Assembly: GCA_947044365.1 (NCBI GenBank)
Contig: OX345638.1
Span: forward strand, 2,300,701-2,364,700
Origin: Petrosia ficiformis
Lineage: Eukaryota; Porifera; Demospongiae; Haplosclerida; Petrosiidae
Direction: 5' to 3'
Length of the DNA stretch: 64,000 nucleotides
Every line of letters begins with the position of its first letter. Within the stretch, counting starts at the first letter, position 1. The position numbers and the translations under genes are program-made. Shown one piece after another: positions 11,483 to 23,709 of this stretch. The notes beneath the pieces were generated by a model that was not told the origin of the DNA, did no database searches, and was given only the letters and a program-made list of their open reading frames with translations.

Positions 11483-11640
11483 TTTTTGATTAATTAATAA
11501 TTGCAATTATTAATTTAATTATAGGTCTGCTCTAGTTAACCACGTGGTGATATACGCATGCTCCGCTATCTATCCCGCCAAAACAAAAAAAGTAAGTGCG
11601 CATATAGCGCATACTCATATATATATAAGGCAGACTAGCT
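11483..11640. promoter_or_regulatory. Candidate divergent promoter of copy 1
   Basis: Directly upstream of the duplicated start codon at 11482. Contains CACGTG at 11541-11546, TCCCGCC followed by AAAAC at 11573-11579 (reverse complement GTTTTGGCGGGA, close to the E2F consensus) and a TATATATATAAGG run near 11620. The equivalent stretch of copy 2 (28086-28212) also holds GGCGGGA. Promoter activity is inferred. Confidence 0.45.
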
Positions 11641-11689
11641 TGAAAGTGATGTACGTGCAGTTCTATTGTGTCCAGCTGTTCTTGGTGGA

Positions 11690-13010
11690 TAGTATTTAAT
11701 CGTTCTACTGACTGGTCATATCAGCATACAAGGTGAGATATTTAAGGCATGTATGTATAGAGTAGCTCTATTGTGTCTGTGCTAATTCTGTCTTAATAAA
11801 ACAGAATTGCATGTATAAAATTTCACTTTCTTTTTTATAGCAATATACCTCACTGAGTCCTGTTTCCAGTTTTGGCTACCATTTGAATAGAGCCTCAGAA
11901 GTTGATCATAATGAAAAGTGTTGACTGCTCTACCTGTATGGAATTGAGGCTCAGAAGTGTTCTCGATTGAACAGTACTGGCTACTCTACTGGTAATAGCA
12001 GCTTACAAAGTAAGATATTAAAGTGTGTATATCTCTTGCTACATCACATGTGCCTGAAAATGAAAACTGTTGAAAATACGTTTAGTTAAATACTGACAAA
12101 CAATGACAAATGCTAATTTATATCCTGAGCTTTAGGAATGGTGACATACTCAACTAGGGAATTACTACACCACAGGTTGGTCTAAGTTGGACTTACAAAC
12201 TATTTATTACAGCAATGACTAACAATGGTTACTAGTCTGTTATTATAGCAGGTAGTAAAATCACAAAGTTGTTTATCCTTGGGACTGCCTGTAATGCTTC
12301 CAGAATTGCCCCACATAAATGTTGTAATGGCTAACTCACCTTATATGTCTAATTCTATCTTAGTAATATCTGATAGCATGTATAAAACTTTACTTTTTTA
12401 CAGCAAATGTACCTGCAAGCAGGGTTGGGGCTGATTACGCAAGTGTGCATGATTATGAGTATGACTACCCAGAAAAGTTTCTGAATAATTATGATTACAA
12501 TTACATACCAAAACTTCTGATTATGATTATGATTACTGTAGCATGATTACACTATGATTATACTATACCACTGCATTCATTATCACAAGTGAAGTGTGTT
12601 TGGTGGTCTAGAGCTGGTGATTTAGTGGCCATTTTTACATACACATGTAACATGTGACTTTCACTGACATGACAGCTGCATTATACATTTACATCTATTT
12701 ACACCTGTGCTTTGTAACATTAAGTACAACTACCTGCGTTTGTATGATTACATTTTATCGTTGGAATGATTACAGTACTGGTTTAATGTGATTATGATTA
12801 TGATATGGTAAAAAGTCTAGTCGATTACAATTGATTACGATTATAATAGTAATCGGCCCCAACCCTGCCTGCAACTGAAGATATTCATCATCCTGTTTCC
12901 AGTTGTAGTTCCAATGTACAGTAGAGGATCAGATGTATATCTCTGTGGATGGTGTTAGCTGCTCTACTGGCCATAGCAGCCTACAAGGTAAGATATTAAA
13001 GCATATATGT
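11690..13010 (+). ncRNA. Three exon-like repeat units, possible non-coding transcript
   Basis: A motif of the type CTACTGGNNATAGCAGC followed by TACAAGGTAAGATATT occurs near 11715, 12000 and 12970, each ending in a donor-like GTAAGAT/GTGAGAT. Blocks with CATCCTGTTTCCAGTT and an upstream ACAG/ATAG acceptor precede copies two and three. No long open frame is present. It may be a spliced non-coding RNA, the 5' UTR of something not found, or only a decayed tandem repeat. 13011-13399 holds nothing further. Confidence 0.35.
12420..12867. mobile_element. hAT-like MITE with CAGGGTTGGGG ends
   Basis: 448 bp bounded by CAGGGTTGGGGCTGATTAC and GTAATCGGCCCCAACCCTG. Flanks are CCTGCAAG on the left and CCTGCAAC on the right, a 7-of-8 target duplication fitting the 8 bp of hAT elements. 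The interior is GATTATGATTAC-rich and non-coding. Removing it restores the third exon-like unit of the region. Confidence 0.85.
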
Positions 13011-13399
13011 TTTAACTGGATAAGTACTACACACATGTGCCTGAAAAAACAATGTGTCTTTTTTGAAATATTCAGTTTAGCACTCACACGAAAGATGTGA
13101 AGTTGTAGCATGTTAATTAAAGACAAACAAGATATGTATTGTAATTATGCATGTGGGTTCATTTTTGAACATGTCCACTTTGTCCCCATGGTCCTACCCT
13201 CATACAACCTGTTCATAATTTTTAGAGATGATTCTTTTTGAGCTAGTTTTCAAAATTAAATGAAGATAGTCTCCTGTTCTGTCAATGATTAAACTAATAT
13301 ATTACAGTATTGTGTGTTTTAGGAGTTGATACTGTTTGTTTTTGTATTGACAATTATATAAAGTAACAATATCTATAAAATCATGATAACTATACAAAG

Positions 13400-16300
13400 T
13401 TAAGAAAAATCTATTATTGGTAGTGGTTTTAGTGGATATAGTTTTTTGTGTTGTTCAATCAAACTCTTTTTCTGTGCTTTATAAGTATCCTCTATGAGTG
13501 GTGCATCCCATGACGTAATGTACTCAAGTGAGGGATGGAGGAAGATAGACTGGAGAAATTGTTGTGTTTGTTCTATCCATTTTATAGGTGGAGATGTGGT
13601 ACTATACGGGTGAGAGATCTGGAGTAATCTAAAGGTTGTGTGTAACTTTAACATGTTAGTAACAAGAGGTAGTACCTGTTCATAAAACAATGATTTTTGT
13701 TTCATCATAGTATTTAAAGTCGGATCTCTTGTGAAGTCCAGTTTGAGTTCAGTGAAGTGGTTCTTCTGTGAGATGACATTAAAGAAAGTTCTTATCTGTT
13801 CATTATTAGTAACTAATACTGGAATGAATACACTCAGCTCTTGTAGACTAGTGTTGTGTGAGAGACCAGTTGTCAGGAAGGACAGGTATGTACTAGAAAT
13901 ACTGTTCACTAAAAATGTTCCAATCTCCAGATATTCTATTGTTTGGTTTAGTTTTAACATATTTTGTAGACTAGTACCGATACTATCAATAATGGGTTTA
14001 ATCTTTATCTCCACTCTTAGATATTTAAGTGTAGTATTACTCTGTAGAATAGTAAAGAGTTCAATAGCACTCTCAGATGTGTATAGTTGTAAGTCAAGTT
14101 GTTGTAGACTAGGATGAGAGTGAAATAAAAGATGTGGTTGATATGGATAATCTAGTTTAATACAATGTAGTCCTTTGATATGAGGTAGAAGTGATGTTGA
14201 TAGTTTACTAGACCACCATGGTCCAACAATATCCAGAGTGGTGAGTGGTGTGTTTACCTCTACTATATTCAGTGATGATGGTAGGACTTGATCAGTTATA
14301 TTCAGTTTAAGAGCTTGTATTGTGTGGTTTTCTTTTAGTAAGTGTTCAATTGTTCCACCAGACAGAGGAGAACTAGTATGATCAACTTCAAGTGAGAATG
14401 ATGTTATTGTTTTATTTCTTGTTACTCCATTAATTAAACTAGTGATAGTTTTTTGAGTGACAGTACGATTGTCATTGTTTTTAAGCTGAAGCTTCATTTC
14501 TAGAAGTGTGGAATTCATTGCTATACATGTCTCTAGTTCAGAATACTTGTCTGTATGTAATATGGAGTGTGTACTATCATCTTTTAATTCCAAATTTTCT
14601 GTTGACAAGTGCAGTACTTTTATTATAGGAAGGTTGAGTAATTGTAATATCACAAGACAGAGATCAACTGGAATCTCATATAATTTACAATAGCACTCCT
14701 GAATATTGTGTAAGAATGATGGTTTCAATAATTTGTACACTGAATCATCAGCTACTCTAAACATCATTACCTCTAGTATCTTACACTGGTTCTGTTGTGA
14801 GTTGTTTGTTAGTGTATTAGTAAGGATTTGTACTTGCTGGTTATTTAGCAGTGATAGGTCCAAGTGATTCCATGATGTGTTAGAATTGTTGAGGAAATAA
14901 CTGAGACACAATATGTCAAACAGTGATAATCTTACTCCATCGAGACACAGTGAGTGGTTCTTCATGGATTGTGCTAATACTTGACATAATGTTGTGTTCT
15001 GTGATTCATACAGGAGTTGAAGTAGGAGAATGTCTAGTTTATCAAAGTAGTCTAAAGAGCAGTGACTACTTTCTAAAAATGATCGAATTTGAATTTCTGG
15101 ATGTTGTTGAAACCTGGAATGATAACAAGCATCAAATCCAAATTGTGGTCTCCTCTTACATTGTAAGTCAATTACTTTGTTGAAATACTGTTTGTAATCC
15201 TCATGTTCAAGGTGTGTTAGACCTGATACAAACCTCAGACACATTCGAAAGTGATCATCATTAAAGTGATCATTAAACACTTTCTCTGTCTTCTCATACA
15301 TAGCTATCCACCATGCTGCTAGAAATTCCTGGATACTCAAGTGAAGGAATTGATAACTTTTCTCTCCATGCACAGTAAATGTTGTCATTAGTCCTAGATA
15401 GTCTGCCTTGACAACTGACTCATCCAGAAACTGCTGGACTTGAAACAAAGAAAATGACATTCTTGGGTTTTTTTCATTCAAACTGAGGTAAGCAAACCTA
15501 CACATCTCTTGGAAAGGTGTAGATATGACTGGTGATGGTAAATGATGAAGGCTGTTTATTTTGTCAGGTTCAGTAAATTGAGTCTTTTTCACATATCTTC
15601 TGATAGTTTGTAGGATAAAGTTCTCATACAATTGTGTGAGTGTTGTTGGTAACTTTCCATTTTCCTTACGATAAACTAAGATGACTATGGAACAGACTAG
15701 TGGTATATAACACAATGACTGGACATCACCTCGTACTTTAAGATCTTGGATGAGTTTCTCTGCTAGACGAGGTTCCATTTGAAGTGTTCCATGGACTACA
15801 TTCTTAATTTCTTGTACTGTAAATCCCATCACCTCAACATGTCTATTGATAGTGTCTAAGTCAAGCAGTGAAGAGGAGGCATAGCTACGAGAGGTAACAA
15901 TTACTGAACATTTGTCTAATTGCCCTTTACGAATGATTCTAGATGCTAGTGAATGTCTTCTGAGGTCAACGCTTAACTCATCCCAACCATCAAAGATTAT
16001 CAGTAGTCCTTCACCATGTCTCCTGTCAAACCATTCTGTTACTATGTTCACTTCACGACATTTATAAATGAACATTAACAGGTCTCGTAGTGTACTAGCT
16101 TGAGCTATCTCATCATATCTCAGAGAACAGTAAATTACCAAATCATATTGTTGATGTTTGATTTGTCCATTAGCCCACATATTTAACAGTTTACGACAGA
16201 GAGTTGTTTTACCAATACCAGGAGGACCATCAATGACTATGGTAAGAGACTGACCACTCTTATTTGGTTTAAGGACATCCTCAATATCTATCAGTATAAT

Positions 16301-17558
16301 TTTATTATTAGTGAAACGTGGTAGTTTATCAATATTTCCTCTTAACATACACCAAGCTGTCTGCTGTATTGTTTCGGGATCAGCATGTCTGTCTTGTGAT
16401 TCTAATAGTGCTAATCTTCCAAAGAAGTCTTGTCCAACTCGTGGTGGCCAGTCTGTAGGAACAATAGGTTGGTGTTTATATTTATCTCTCATAATGTCAC
16501 AATATTGTTGTACATCAGGATCCAATAGACTAATGGATGTATCTTCATCAGTGATAGAATGACCTGTAGGTATGAAAGATAATAATAGTAATGAATGTTG
16601 TTTATGTAGAGAAGACTGACCTAACTGTTTTAATATGGAGGTAGCAATATCTGTTAGTGTCTGATGTTGTTGATTTCTTAATACATGACAAATATCATGT
16701 AGATACTGGTCTGGATCAGAATGTGTTTGTAGTTGTCTCTCTAACACAAGTACCAGTTTACTAGCTTTTTTATAATCTTCTGTAATGGAAAGTAAATTGG
16801 TCTTAACCTCAAATGGTATCAGGTTTTTAGCATACAATGCACTTGTCACTCTATTAGGTGTAGCGCTTAAGACATCAGTTAGATGAGCAGAGTGAACCCG
16901 TAATACTTTCCTTGGTTTCTGGTTAACTACAGAATATATATTAACTTTACTATTATATATACTTTTAGTCATTTTACTTACCAATTCCAATCTCTTTTCT
17001 CATTATATTAACTATATTACTACAGTCTTCACATTCCTCAACAGCTGAGATGAGTTCTTCCCAAGAGGCAGTGCTACAGTGATTAATCCACCATTGTAAA
17101 CCTTCTTCTAATGCAAAGTGGTAATCATGATCAGTGTTAGCCACTGTCTTGAGTCTCCTTCTCTCGTCCAGTGACACACCAAGAAGACTAATAAGTTGAG
17201 TCCATTTCTCTTTAACAATAAAACCACTCTTAACTAGAAGTCGTAGAGCATTGCTTGATGTCAACTCTAAATTTTGTGAGTATAATAATCATATCATACA
17301 AGACTACGGATTACTATTACCTGTTATAGGACCAGGGTTGAGTTCAATATCTCCTGATAAAGTGAGGAGAAGAAGCAGTCCACAGACTAGAGAGAAGGTT
17401 AGACCTCTAATCCACCTGATCCTAGTGACTCCATTTATCCTGCTGTTATCAGTGGTTACATCACTGGTGGAAGACTTTTTAGTACAGTGAGTATGATATG
17501 ATATCTGATGATAATACCATGATCCTATACTTGATCTCCATTGACAGATATCAATCAT
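13400..17558 (-). CDS. NLR immune receptor: 2A leader, DEATH, CARD-like, NACHT, LRR
   Basis: Intracellular NOD-like receptor. Exons 17558-17321, 17266-16982 and 16926-13400 (introns 54 and 55 bp, both phase 1) give about 1349 residues. Residues 1-77: leader with basic RIRWIRG, a hydrophobic stretch and GDIELNPGP. Residues about 80-174: DEATH-like fold (KWTQLISLLG...WWINHCSTASWEELISAVEE), one symmetrical exon. About 189-277: CARD-like helices (HLTDVLSATPNRVTSALY...). NACHT: Walker A GPPGIGKTTL near 408, Walker B LLIIFDGWDEL near 482, sensor VIVTSRSY near 516. Helical part with FLHLSIQEFLAAWW. About 840-1300: irregular leucine-rich repeats. NLRs of this build sense danger and oligomerise through NACHT. 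I chose ATG 17558 as the first Met upstream of the hydrophobic run; the frame is open further up. Two broken relatives lie at 41.97-45.5 kb. Confidence 0.93.
17328..17400 (-). other. 2A-like ribosome-skipping motif at N-terminus of the NLR
   Basis: On the minus strand a hydrophobic run (LVCGLLLLLTLS) leads into GDIELNPGP (core 17354-17328), the full 2A consensus. Four codons later the exon ends at ACAG|GTAATAG. Skipping would release a 76-residue leader and start the receptor with Pro; failure to skip would leave a signal- or anchor-like N-terminus. 2A-like signal sequences on NLRs are published for sea urchin; whether this one works is not shown here. Confidence 0.93.
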
Positions 17559-17603
17559 GATAACTAGTAGAGTATGAAGTTCAATAAGCAGACTGATATT
17601 CAC

Positions 17604-17846
17604 TTAGAAGGGGTGTGTTTGACCATATATGGTAATTCATATAAACAGGCACACCCTAATGTAATTAATTAACATCAGTGTGGGTGTGTCACTGTGTACT
17701 GTATTAATTGATAGACAATGAATACCTTCAGCTATAATTAGCACGTAGTTAATTTAGCTATTTTCACAGTTGATGGCTAGTAATGTTTGGTGGTTTATTT
17801 TCATTAACTAGTAACCATTTACAAAGTTGCGTATAATTTTATCTAG
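17604..17846. other. Short intergenic stretch between NLR and reductase remnant
   Basis: About 240 bp between the 5' end of the NLR (minus) and the first recognised exon of the reductase pseudogene (plus). It has no exon encoding the reductase's expected N-terminal Cys-Pro-Trp-Ala-His motif. It presumably contains the NLR promoter; I see no clear core element. Confidence 0.5.
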
Positions 17847-18396
17847 GAAGTGATGGATGGCGTTTCAATCCTGAGGCCCGAGACAGTACCCCTGATACTG
17901 TTAATTGTTCAAATTTCTCAAGCAGGTTTATTTCCTTGCTAATCCAAACTATGATGGTTGAGTCTCAGTACCTGTTCTGTTTGATAAGAAAGAACAAAAG
18001 ATTGTCAACAATGAATCTGCTGAAATACTTCGTATGTTAGCATCAGCTTTGAATGAGTACTGTCCAACACCTGAGGCTAAAGCATTAGACTTGTATCCTG
18101 CTCTTCGTGCATGAGAAGATTGATGAACTAAATGAGTGGATTTACAAGTGAGAATTATCTTAATAACAATACATGTGAGACTATCAGTGTAGATGTGAAA
18201 ATAAGAAATTTTTTCAAATTGGTTACAATTTAATCTATTCAGCTATTTGTACAGAAAGCTAACTCAATTTGGTATCCAGGAAGAGCTATACCTAGATACC
18301 AAATATAGTTTGTTTCCCGTCCAAAATGGCTGAATAACAGGTGTTTGAAATGTAAGCATTTGACTAATTGTTACTACACAGAAGACAGATTTGTTT

Positions 18397-18600
18397 GGTA
18401 GAAGGCACAAGTAAAGAATATCCTAATGAAACCCTAACAATGCTAGTACACCTAACATACTTCTTAAACAGTAAATACAAGATGTTGTAAGATATAACAC
18501 TAACAATGCCAGTACACCTAACATAAAATCTTGTATAGGTGTACTGGTATTGTTAGGGTTTTATTAGGATATTACATGTGCCTTCTACCATTTTTTCACA
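18397..18600. mobile_element. MITE family D, copy 1
   Basis: Inverted ends GGTAGAAGGCACA and TGTGCCTTCTACC, with inner inverted blocks TATCCTAATGAAACCCTAA and the complement of TTAGGGTTTTATTAGGATA. It sits in the first intron of the reductase pseudogene. The second copy is at 59799-59990. Confidence 0.85.
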
Positions 18601-19199
18601 TATAGTCATGTATTATATGCTATGTATATGTAATTATGTGTAATTATGTATGTGTATGTAATTGTGGCTATAATTACATGTAGTTATGAATAAGATGTAT
18701 ATTGCTGCATGTGTACACAAACAACTCCATTAATCTACTCACACAGAGATATCAATAATGGTGTTTATCGTTCTGGATTTGCTACCACACAAAAAGCTTA
18801 TGACAAAACTGTAAGGGAACTATTCGGAGCTTTGAATAGGGTGGAAGAGATTCTGTCTCATCATCGTTACCTCACAGGATCATGTATTACTGAGGCTGAT
18901 ATACGTCTATACACTACATTAGTGCGATTTGATGTTTATGTCAGCCATTTTAAGGTTTGTGTTAGTTATAATTTGATTTAACTAGTGAATATACACATGA
19001 GTATACATGTATTATGTACATGTAGATAGAATGTGTTGGTATATGAATACTGTGACACATGCTTAGGTTACTATCAGTATACTTGTATATGTACATGTAC
19101 ATGCATTACTTACTACTGTGTATAAGTATACATGTATACATGTATATGTAATCTGCAATGTACTGCATGACTACATGTACTACGTGCTATATTACTACA

Positions 19200-21055
19200 T
19201 GTATGTCATGTATATGTAATCAGTAATGTACTACTGTGTATAGTATGAGTACATGTACATGTATTGTTATAGATGTGCTATATTAAGTAAGTATACATGT
19301 ATATGTAATCAGTAATGTACTACTGTGTATAGTATGAGTACATGTACATGTATTGCTATAGATGTGCTATATTAAGTAATTATACATGTATATGTAATCA
19401 GTAATGTACTACTGTGTATAGTATGAGTACATGTACATGTATTGCTATAGATGTGTTATATTAAGTAAGTATACATGTATATGTAATCAGTAATGTACTA
19501 CTGTGTATAGTATGAGTACATGTACATGTATTGCTATAGATGTGCTATATTAAGTAATTATACATGTATATGTAATCAGTAATGTACTACTGTGTATAGT
19601 ATGAGTACATGTACATGTATTGCTATAGATGTGCTATATTAAGTAATTATACATGTATATGTAATCAGTAATGTACTACTGTGTATAGTATGAGTACATG
19701 TACATGTATTGCTATAGATGTGCTATATTAAGTAATTATACATGTATATGTAATCAGTAATGTACTACTGTGTATAGTATGAGTACATGTACATGTATTG
19801 CTATAGATGTGTTATATTAAGTAAGTATACATGTATATGTAATCAGTAATGTACTACTGTGTATAGTATGAGTACATGTACATGTATTGCTATAGATGTG
19901 CTATATTAAGTAATTATACATGTATATGTAATCAGTAATGTACTACTGTGTATAGTATGAGTGCATGTACATGTATTGCTATAGATGTGCTATATTAAGT
20001 AAGTATACATGTATATGTAATCAGTAATGTACTACTGTGTATAGCATGAGTACATGTACATGTATTGCTATAGATGTGCTATATTAAGTAAGTATACATG
20101 TATATGTAATCAGTAATGTACTACTGTGTATAGTATGAGTACATGTACATGTATTGCTATAGATGTGCTATATTAAGTAAGTATACATGTATATGTAATC
20201 AGTAATGTACTACTGTGTATAGTATGAGTACATGTACATGTATTGCTATAGATGTGCTATATTAAGTAAGTATACATGTATATGTAATCAGTAATGTACT
20301 ACTGTGTATATTATGAGTACATGTACATGTATTGCTATAGATGTGCTATATTAAGTAAGTATACATGTATATGTAATCAGTAATGTACTACTGTGTATAG
20401 TATGAGTACATGTACATGTATTGCTATAGATGTGTTATATTAAGTAAGTATACATGTATATGTAATCAGTAATGTACTACTGTGTATAGTATGAGTACAT
20501 GTACATGTATTGCTATAGATGTGCTATATTAAGTAAGTATACATGTATATGTAATCAGTAATGTACTACTGTGTATATTATGAGTACATGTACATGTATT
20601 GCTATAGATGTGCTATATTAAGTAAGTATACATGTATATGTAATCAGTAATGTACTACTGTGTATAGTATGAGTACATGTACATGTATTGCTATAGATGT
20701 GTTATATTAAGTAAGTATACATGTATATGTAATCAGTAATGTACTACTGTGTATAGTATGAGTGCATGTACATGTATTGCTATAGATGTGCTATATTAAG
20801 TAAGTATACATGTATATGTAATCAGTAATGTACTACTGTGTATAGCATGAGTACATGTACATGTATTGCTATAGATGTGCTATATTAAGTAAGTATACAT
20901 GTATATGTAATCAGTAATGTACTACTGTGTATAGTATGAGTACATGTACATGTATTGCTATAGATGTGCTATATTAAGTAAGTATACATGTATATGTAAT
21001 CAGTAATGTACTACTGTGTATAGTATGAGTACATGTACATGTATTGCTATAGATG
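19200..21055. repeat. 89-bp minisatellite, about 20 copies
   Basis: Highly uniform 89-bp unit containing GTATACATGTATATGTAATC, GTACTACTGTGTATAGTATG and GCTATAGATGTGCTATATTA. Variants are shared by blocks of neighbouring copies (AAGTAA or AAGTAAGTA, GTGCTATA or GTGTTATA, GTATAGCATG), suggesting higher-order amplification. It lies inside intron 2 of the reductase remnant. Confidence 0.97.
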
Positions 21056-21857
21056 ACCAATTAGATTGCAACATTTTAACAGGCTATCATCTGTGGATTA
21101 TTACTTGTACATGTTGGACATACATATATGTATATGTGTACATGTACATTATACATGTACTACATGGAGAATGTAAATCCTCTTCTCCAAGAGTGGGTGG
21201 GTTCACTGACTCTTGGAATAGTAGGTTCAAAATTGTCATAATTTTTTTATTGGTTTTAGTGTAATAAGAAAGGCATTGTTGACTATCCCAACATGTGGGG
21301 ATATTTGAGAGACCTGTATAACACACCAGGATTTGGAGAAACATCAAATAGATTCCATATTGAACATCACTACCAGGTATGGAGACTATGGACTGTAATT
21401 TCATGATAACTTAAGTTTAAAGGTGGGTGTCTCCCTGTTAATGGGGGTGCGAAGGGGGTGCAGCCCTTCGCCATCCATGCAATCTGCTGGGTAGCTGAGA
21501 CATTTCACTTGCTGTAAAACCCAATATTGTGGGTTTAGCTGGTGCCAACCTGCAGTGGGGTTGTTTTGTTTGCCCCAGTTACAATCAACAGAGGAGAACA
21601 CTGCATTTGAATTAGTCCTACGAAGCGCTTGGAGACTTTCGAGTCTCGGGTAAGGAGGTTGCTAGAAGCACTTCTCACCATGGTTTCTTTGTGCAACTTG
21701 ACCTTTGAACTGTGACGTATGATACAAGCACAATTATATTAATTTATTATTTTATTTTCAGGGAAGCCACATTCAAATAAATCCTAAAGGTATTGTTGCC
21801 ATTGGTCCTGATATTGACTATTCCATACCTCATGATAGGGCAACAAGATTCCACTAG

Positions 21858-23098
21858 CAGTTTATTGATATCATCATGACAATCACCAATAGGGTGACCA
21901 CCAGACAATTTATAATTCATTTTTGGATATACATATTTAAAATATAATTATATATTATTATAATATTATTATTGAAAAGTAAAATGATTTTTACTATTAA
22001 TAATATCTTAGTAGTAGTAATTATTATATATTTATGGAAATACAAGAGAATGAAGGTGTATGTTTTAGTACAAAGATACATTATTAATTTTCATTACAAT
22101 TGGGTGCACAGGGTTGTCATGGTTACTTTATGCTTTTTGGCATTTATCAAGCTTTTATGGTCAGTGATTTGATTATGAAATGTGTTTTGCAAAATAAGCA
22201 GCAAATAAAGAAATAAGAAAATTTATTAGTAATACATACCTTCTAAGGAACTTATCAAGTTCTCTTTTACATGCAAACCCAGTTCTTCTCACTAAAATAT
22301 TCTCTTTCAGTCATTAATAGTTTAACCATCATTTGACCAGTGAATAACTGGAACAGAATGTGGAAGGGTCTTGAACCACACCATCTACGAACAACTACGT
22401 AGCTTGAGGAGCCAGTTGTAACAGAGGTGCTCTCGAGTCTGTCCAACCTTCTATTTTCAAACAATGGTTTTATCATCAGATGATTCAGAAATACATACAT
22501 AACATGAAAGTCGTATGGACTATTTCAATCATGCTTTGTTGTATGATATAGTTTAAGTTCAACACATGAACAAGTAGAAAACATAATTTATGAAACCAAT
22601 CATAATAAAGTTTACGTAGGTAGAAAATAGAAAACAACATGTCTTTTAAATGTATGGTAGCTGCAATAAACAGGACCCCATAATGACAGAAAGCATCAAT
22701 AAGAAACACATAGATAATGTAGTTAAGTGGGATGAGGTTTTCTCAAAGGACTTTGTGGATGAATCTGTTCCATAGGAACTCTTGCGTGTTGAGAGGGAGT
22801 AGGAACAGAGCTTAGTTGTCCTTCCTTCATTAGTGAGTTGAGAGCACGAAAATGTATTTCTGAAATATGTTGAAGGTCATTACGTACTAAAGGTGGGTGG
22901 GGGATAGAAGAGGAATAGTTTGGATTTAATACAATAATTATGAAATATGTGGAAGGTCATTACGTACTAAAGGTGGGTGGGGGATAGAAGAGGAATAGTT
23001 TGGATTTAATACAATAATTATGAAATATTTCAATAATTATCATAAACACACATTATTGTGATTGGATTTTCAAGAGGGCTTTCAATACTTCATTCATA
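21858..23098. other. No supported gene; one 80-bp tandem duplication
   Basis: A direct duplication (GGTCATTACGTACTAAAGGT...) with 80-bp period lies at 22865-23028. Minus-strand open frames of 74-77 codons at 22267-22709 have no recognisable domain or splice context and are not called. The stretch 21420-21720, inside the last reductase intron, is also unexplained. Confidence 0.6.
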
Positions 23099-23414
23099 TT
23101 AGTGTTGTTTTAGTATGACAATACTGACCACTTTTGGTTATAGTTATATAGTGTGTCAGTTTATCACAATTTTAGTTATAGTTAATTAACTAAAACATTT
23201 AGTCATACATGTAGTTATTGGAGTTATATATGTAATTGATTAACTAAAACAGTTTAATAAAAGGGTTTTAGTTTTAATTAACTAACTAAAAGTGCCCAAT
23301 TTTCATTTTAGTTCAGTAGACCTGTAATTTAGTTATAGTTTAGTTAACTAAAAGTCATAATACCTTACTAAAAGGGATTTTAGTTTTAGTTATAGTTAAC
23401 TAAAACAACACTAA
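23099..23414. mobile_element. MITE family B, complete copy
   Basis: Begins TTAGTGTTGTTTTAG and ends CTAAAACAACACTAA, exact inverted repeats. The body is built of TTTTAGTTATAGTTAACTAAA blocks, themselves nearly self-complementary, so a single strand could fold along its length. Confidence 0.88.
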
Positions 23415-23709
23415 TTTATAAATTCACCTGCCATGCATTTTGTAAGTTGATGTATACAGGAACCGAAACAGAATGAACAAACATACTCTCTATTGTTTTA
23501 TTGCTTATATACACATAACAAATAAGTTGTTTAAACAAAAAAGTTTGGACCAAAAGCCTTCTTCATGACATCAGAACATCCAGGCCGTGTATAATTATAA
23601 AGCACGTAGCAATATGAATTTGCCTATACACTGGAAGATTTTAAAGGGGCATTGCTCAAATATTGTTTTTTTTTATTCAAGACCCTTTGTCATAAATACT
23701 TACACATAC

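Larger units (their letters stand above)
17847..21857 (+). pseudogene. Glutathionyl-hydroquinone reductase (YqjG/ECM4-type GST), 5'-truncated and broken
   Basis: Four exons: 17847-18147, 18747-18954, 21260-21376, 21762-21857. Visible family signatures: SDGWRFNPEARDSTPDTVN, VPVLFDKKEQKIVNNES, LNEWIYKDINNGVYRSGFAT, YLTGSCITEADIRL, LVRFD.VYVSHFK, DYPNMWGYLRDLY, FHIEHHYQ, INPKGIVAIGPDIDY. The family reduces glutathionyl-hydroquinones with a Cys in an N-terminal CPWAHR motif; no exon for that part is present. Exon 1 also has a single-base deletion after TVN, an in-frame TGA (NYDG-stop-VSVPVL) and a second frameshift after YPALRA, and a Pro codon is missing from the usual RFDPVYV. Later exons and all splice sites are intact, so decay is recent or confined to the 5' part. 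A sequencing error could explain one lesion, hardly all. Confidence 0.85.

Noticed and set aside
13731..15183. Plus-strand frames within the NLR region
   Set aside because: Shadow frames opposite the leucine-rich repeat coding strand.
19200..21055. Regularly spaced repeats resembling a CRISPR array
   Set aside because: The 89-bp units are identical across their whole length with no unique spacers, and the context is an animal intron.
22267..22709. Two minus-strand frames of 74-77 codons
   Set aside because: No domain, no coherent splice signals and no repeat support.
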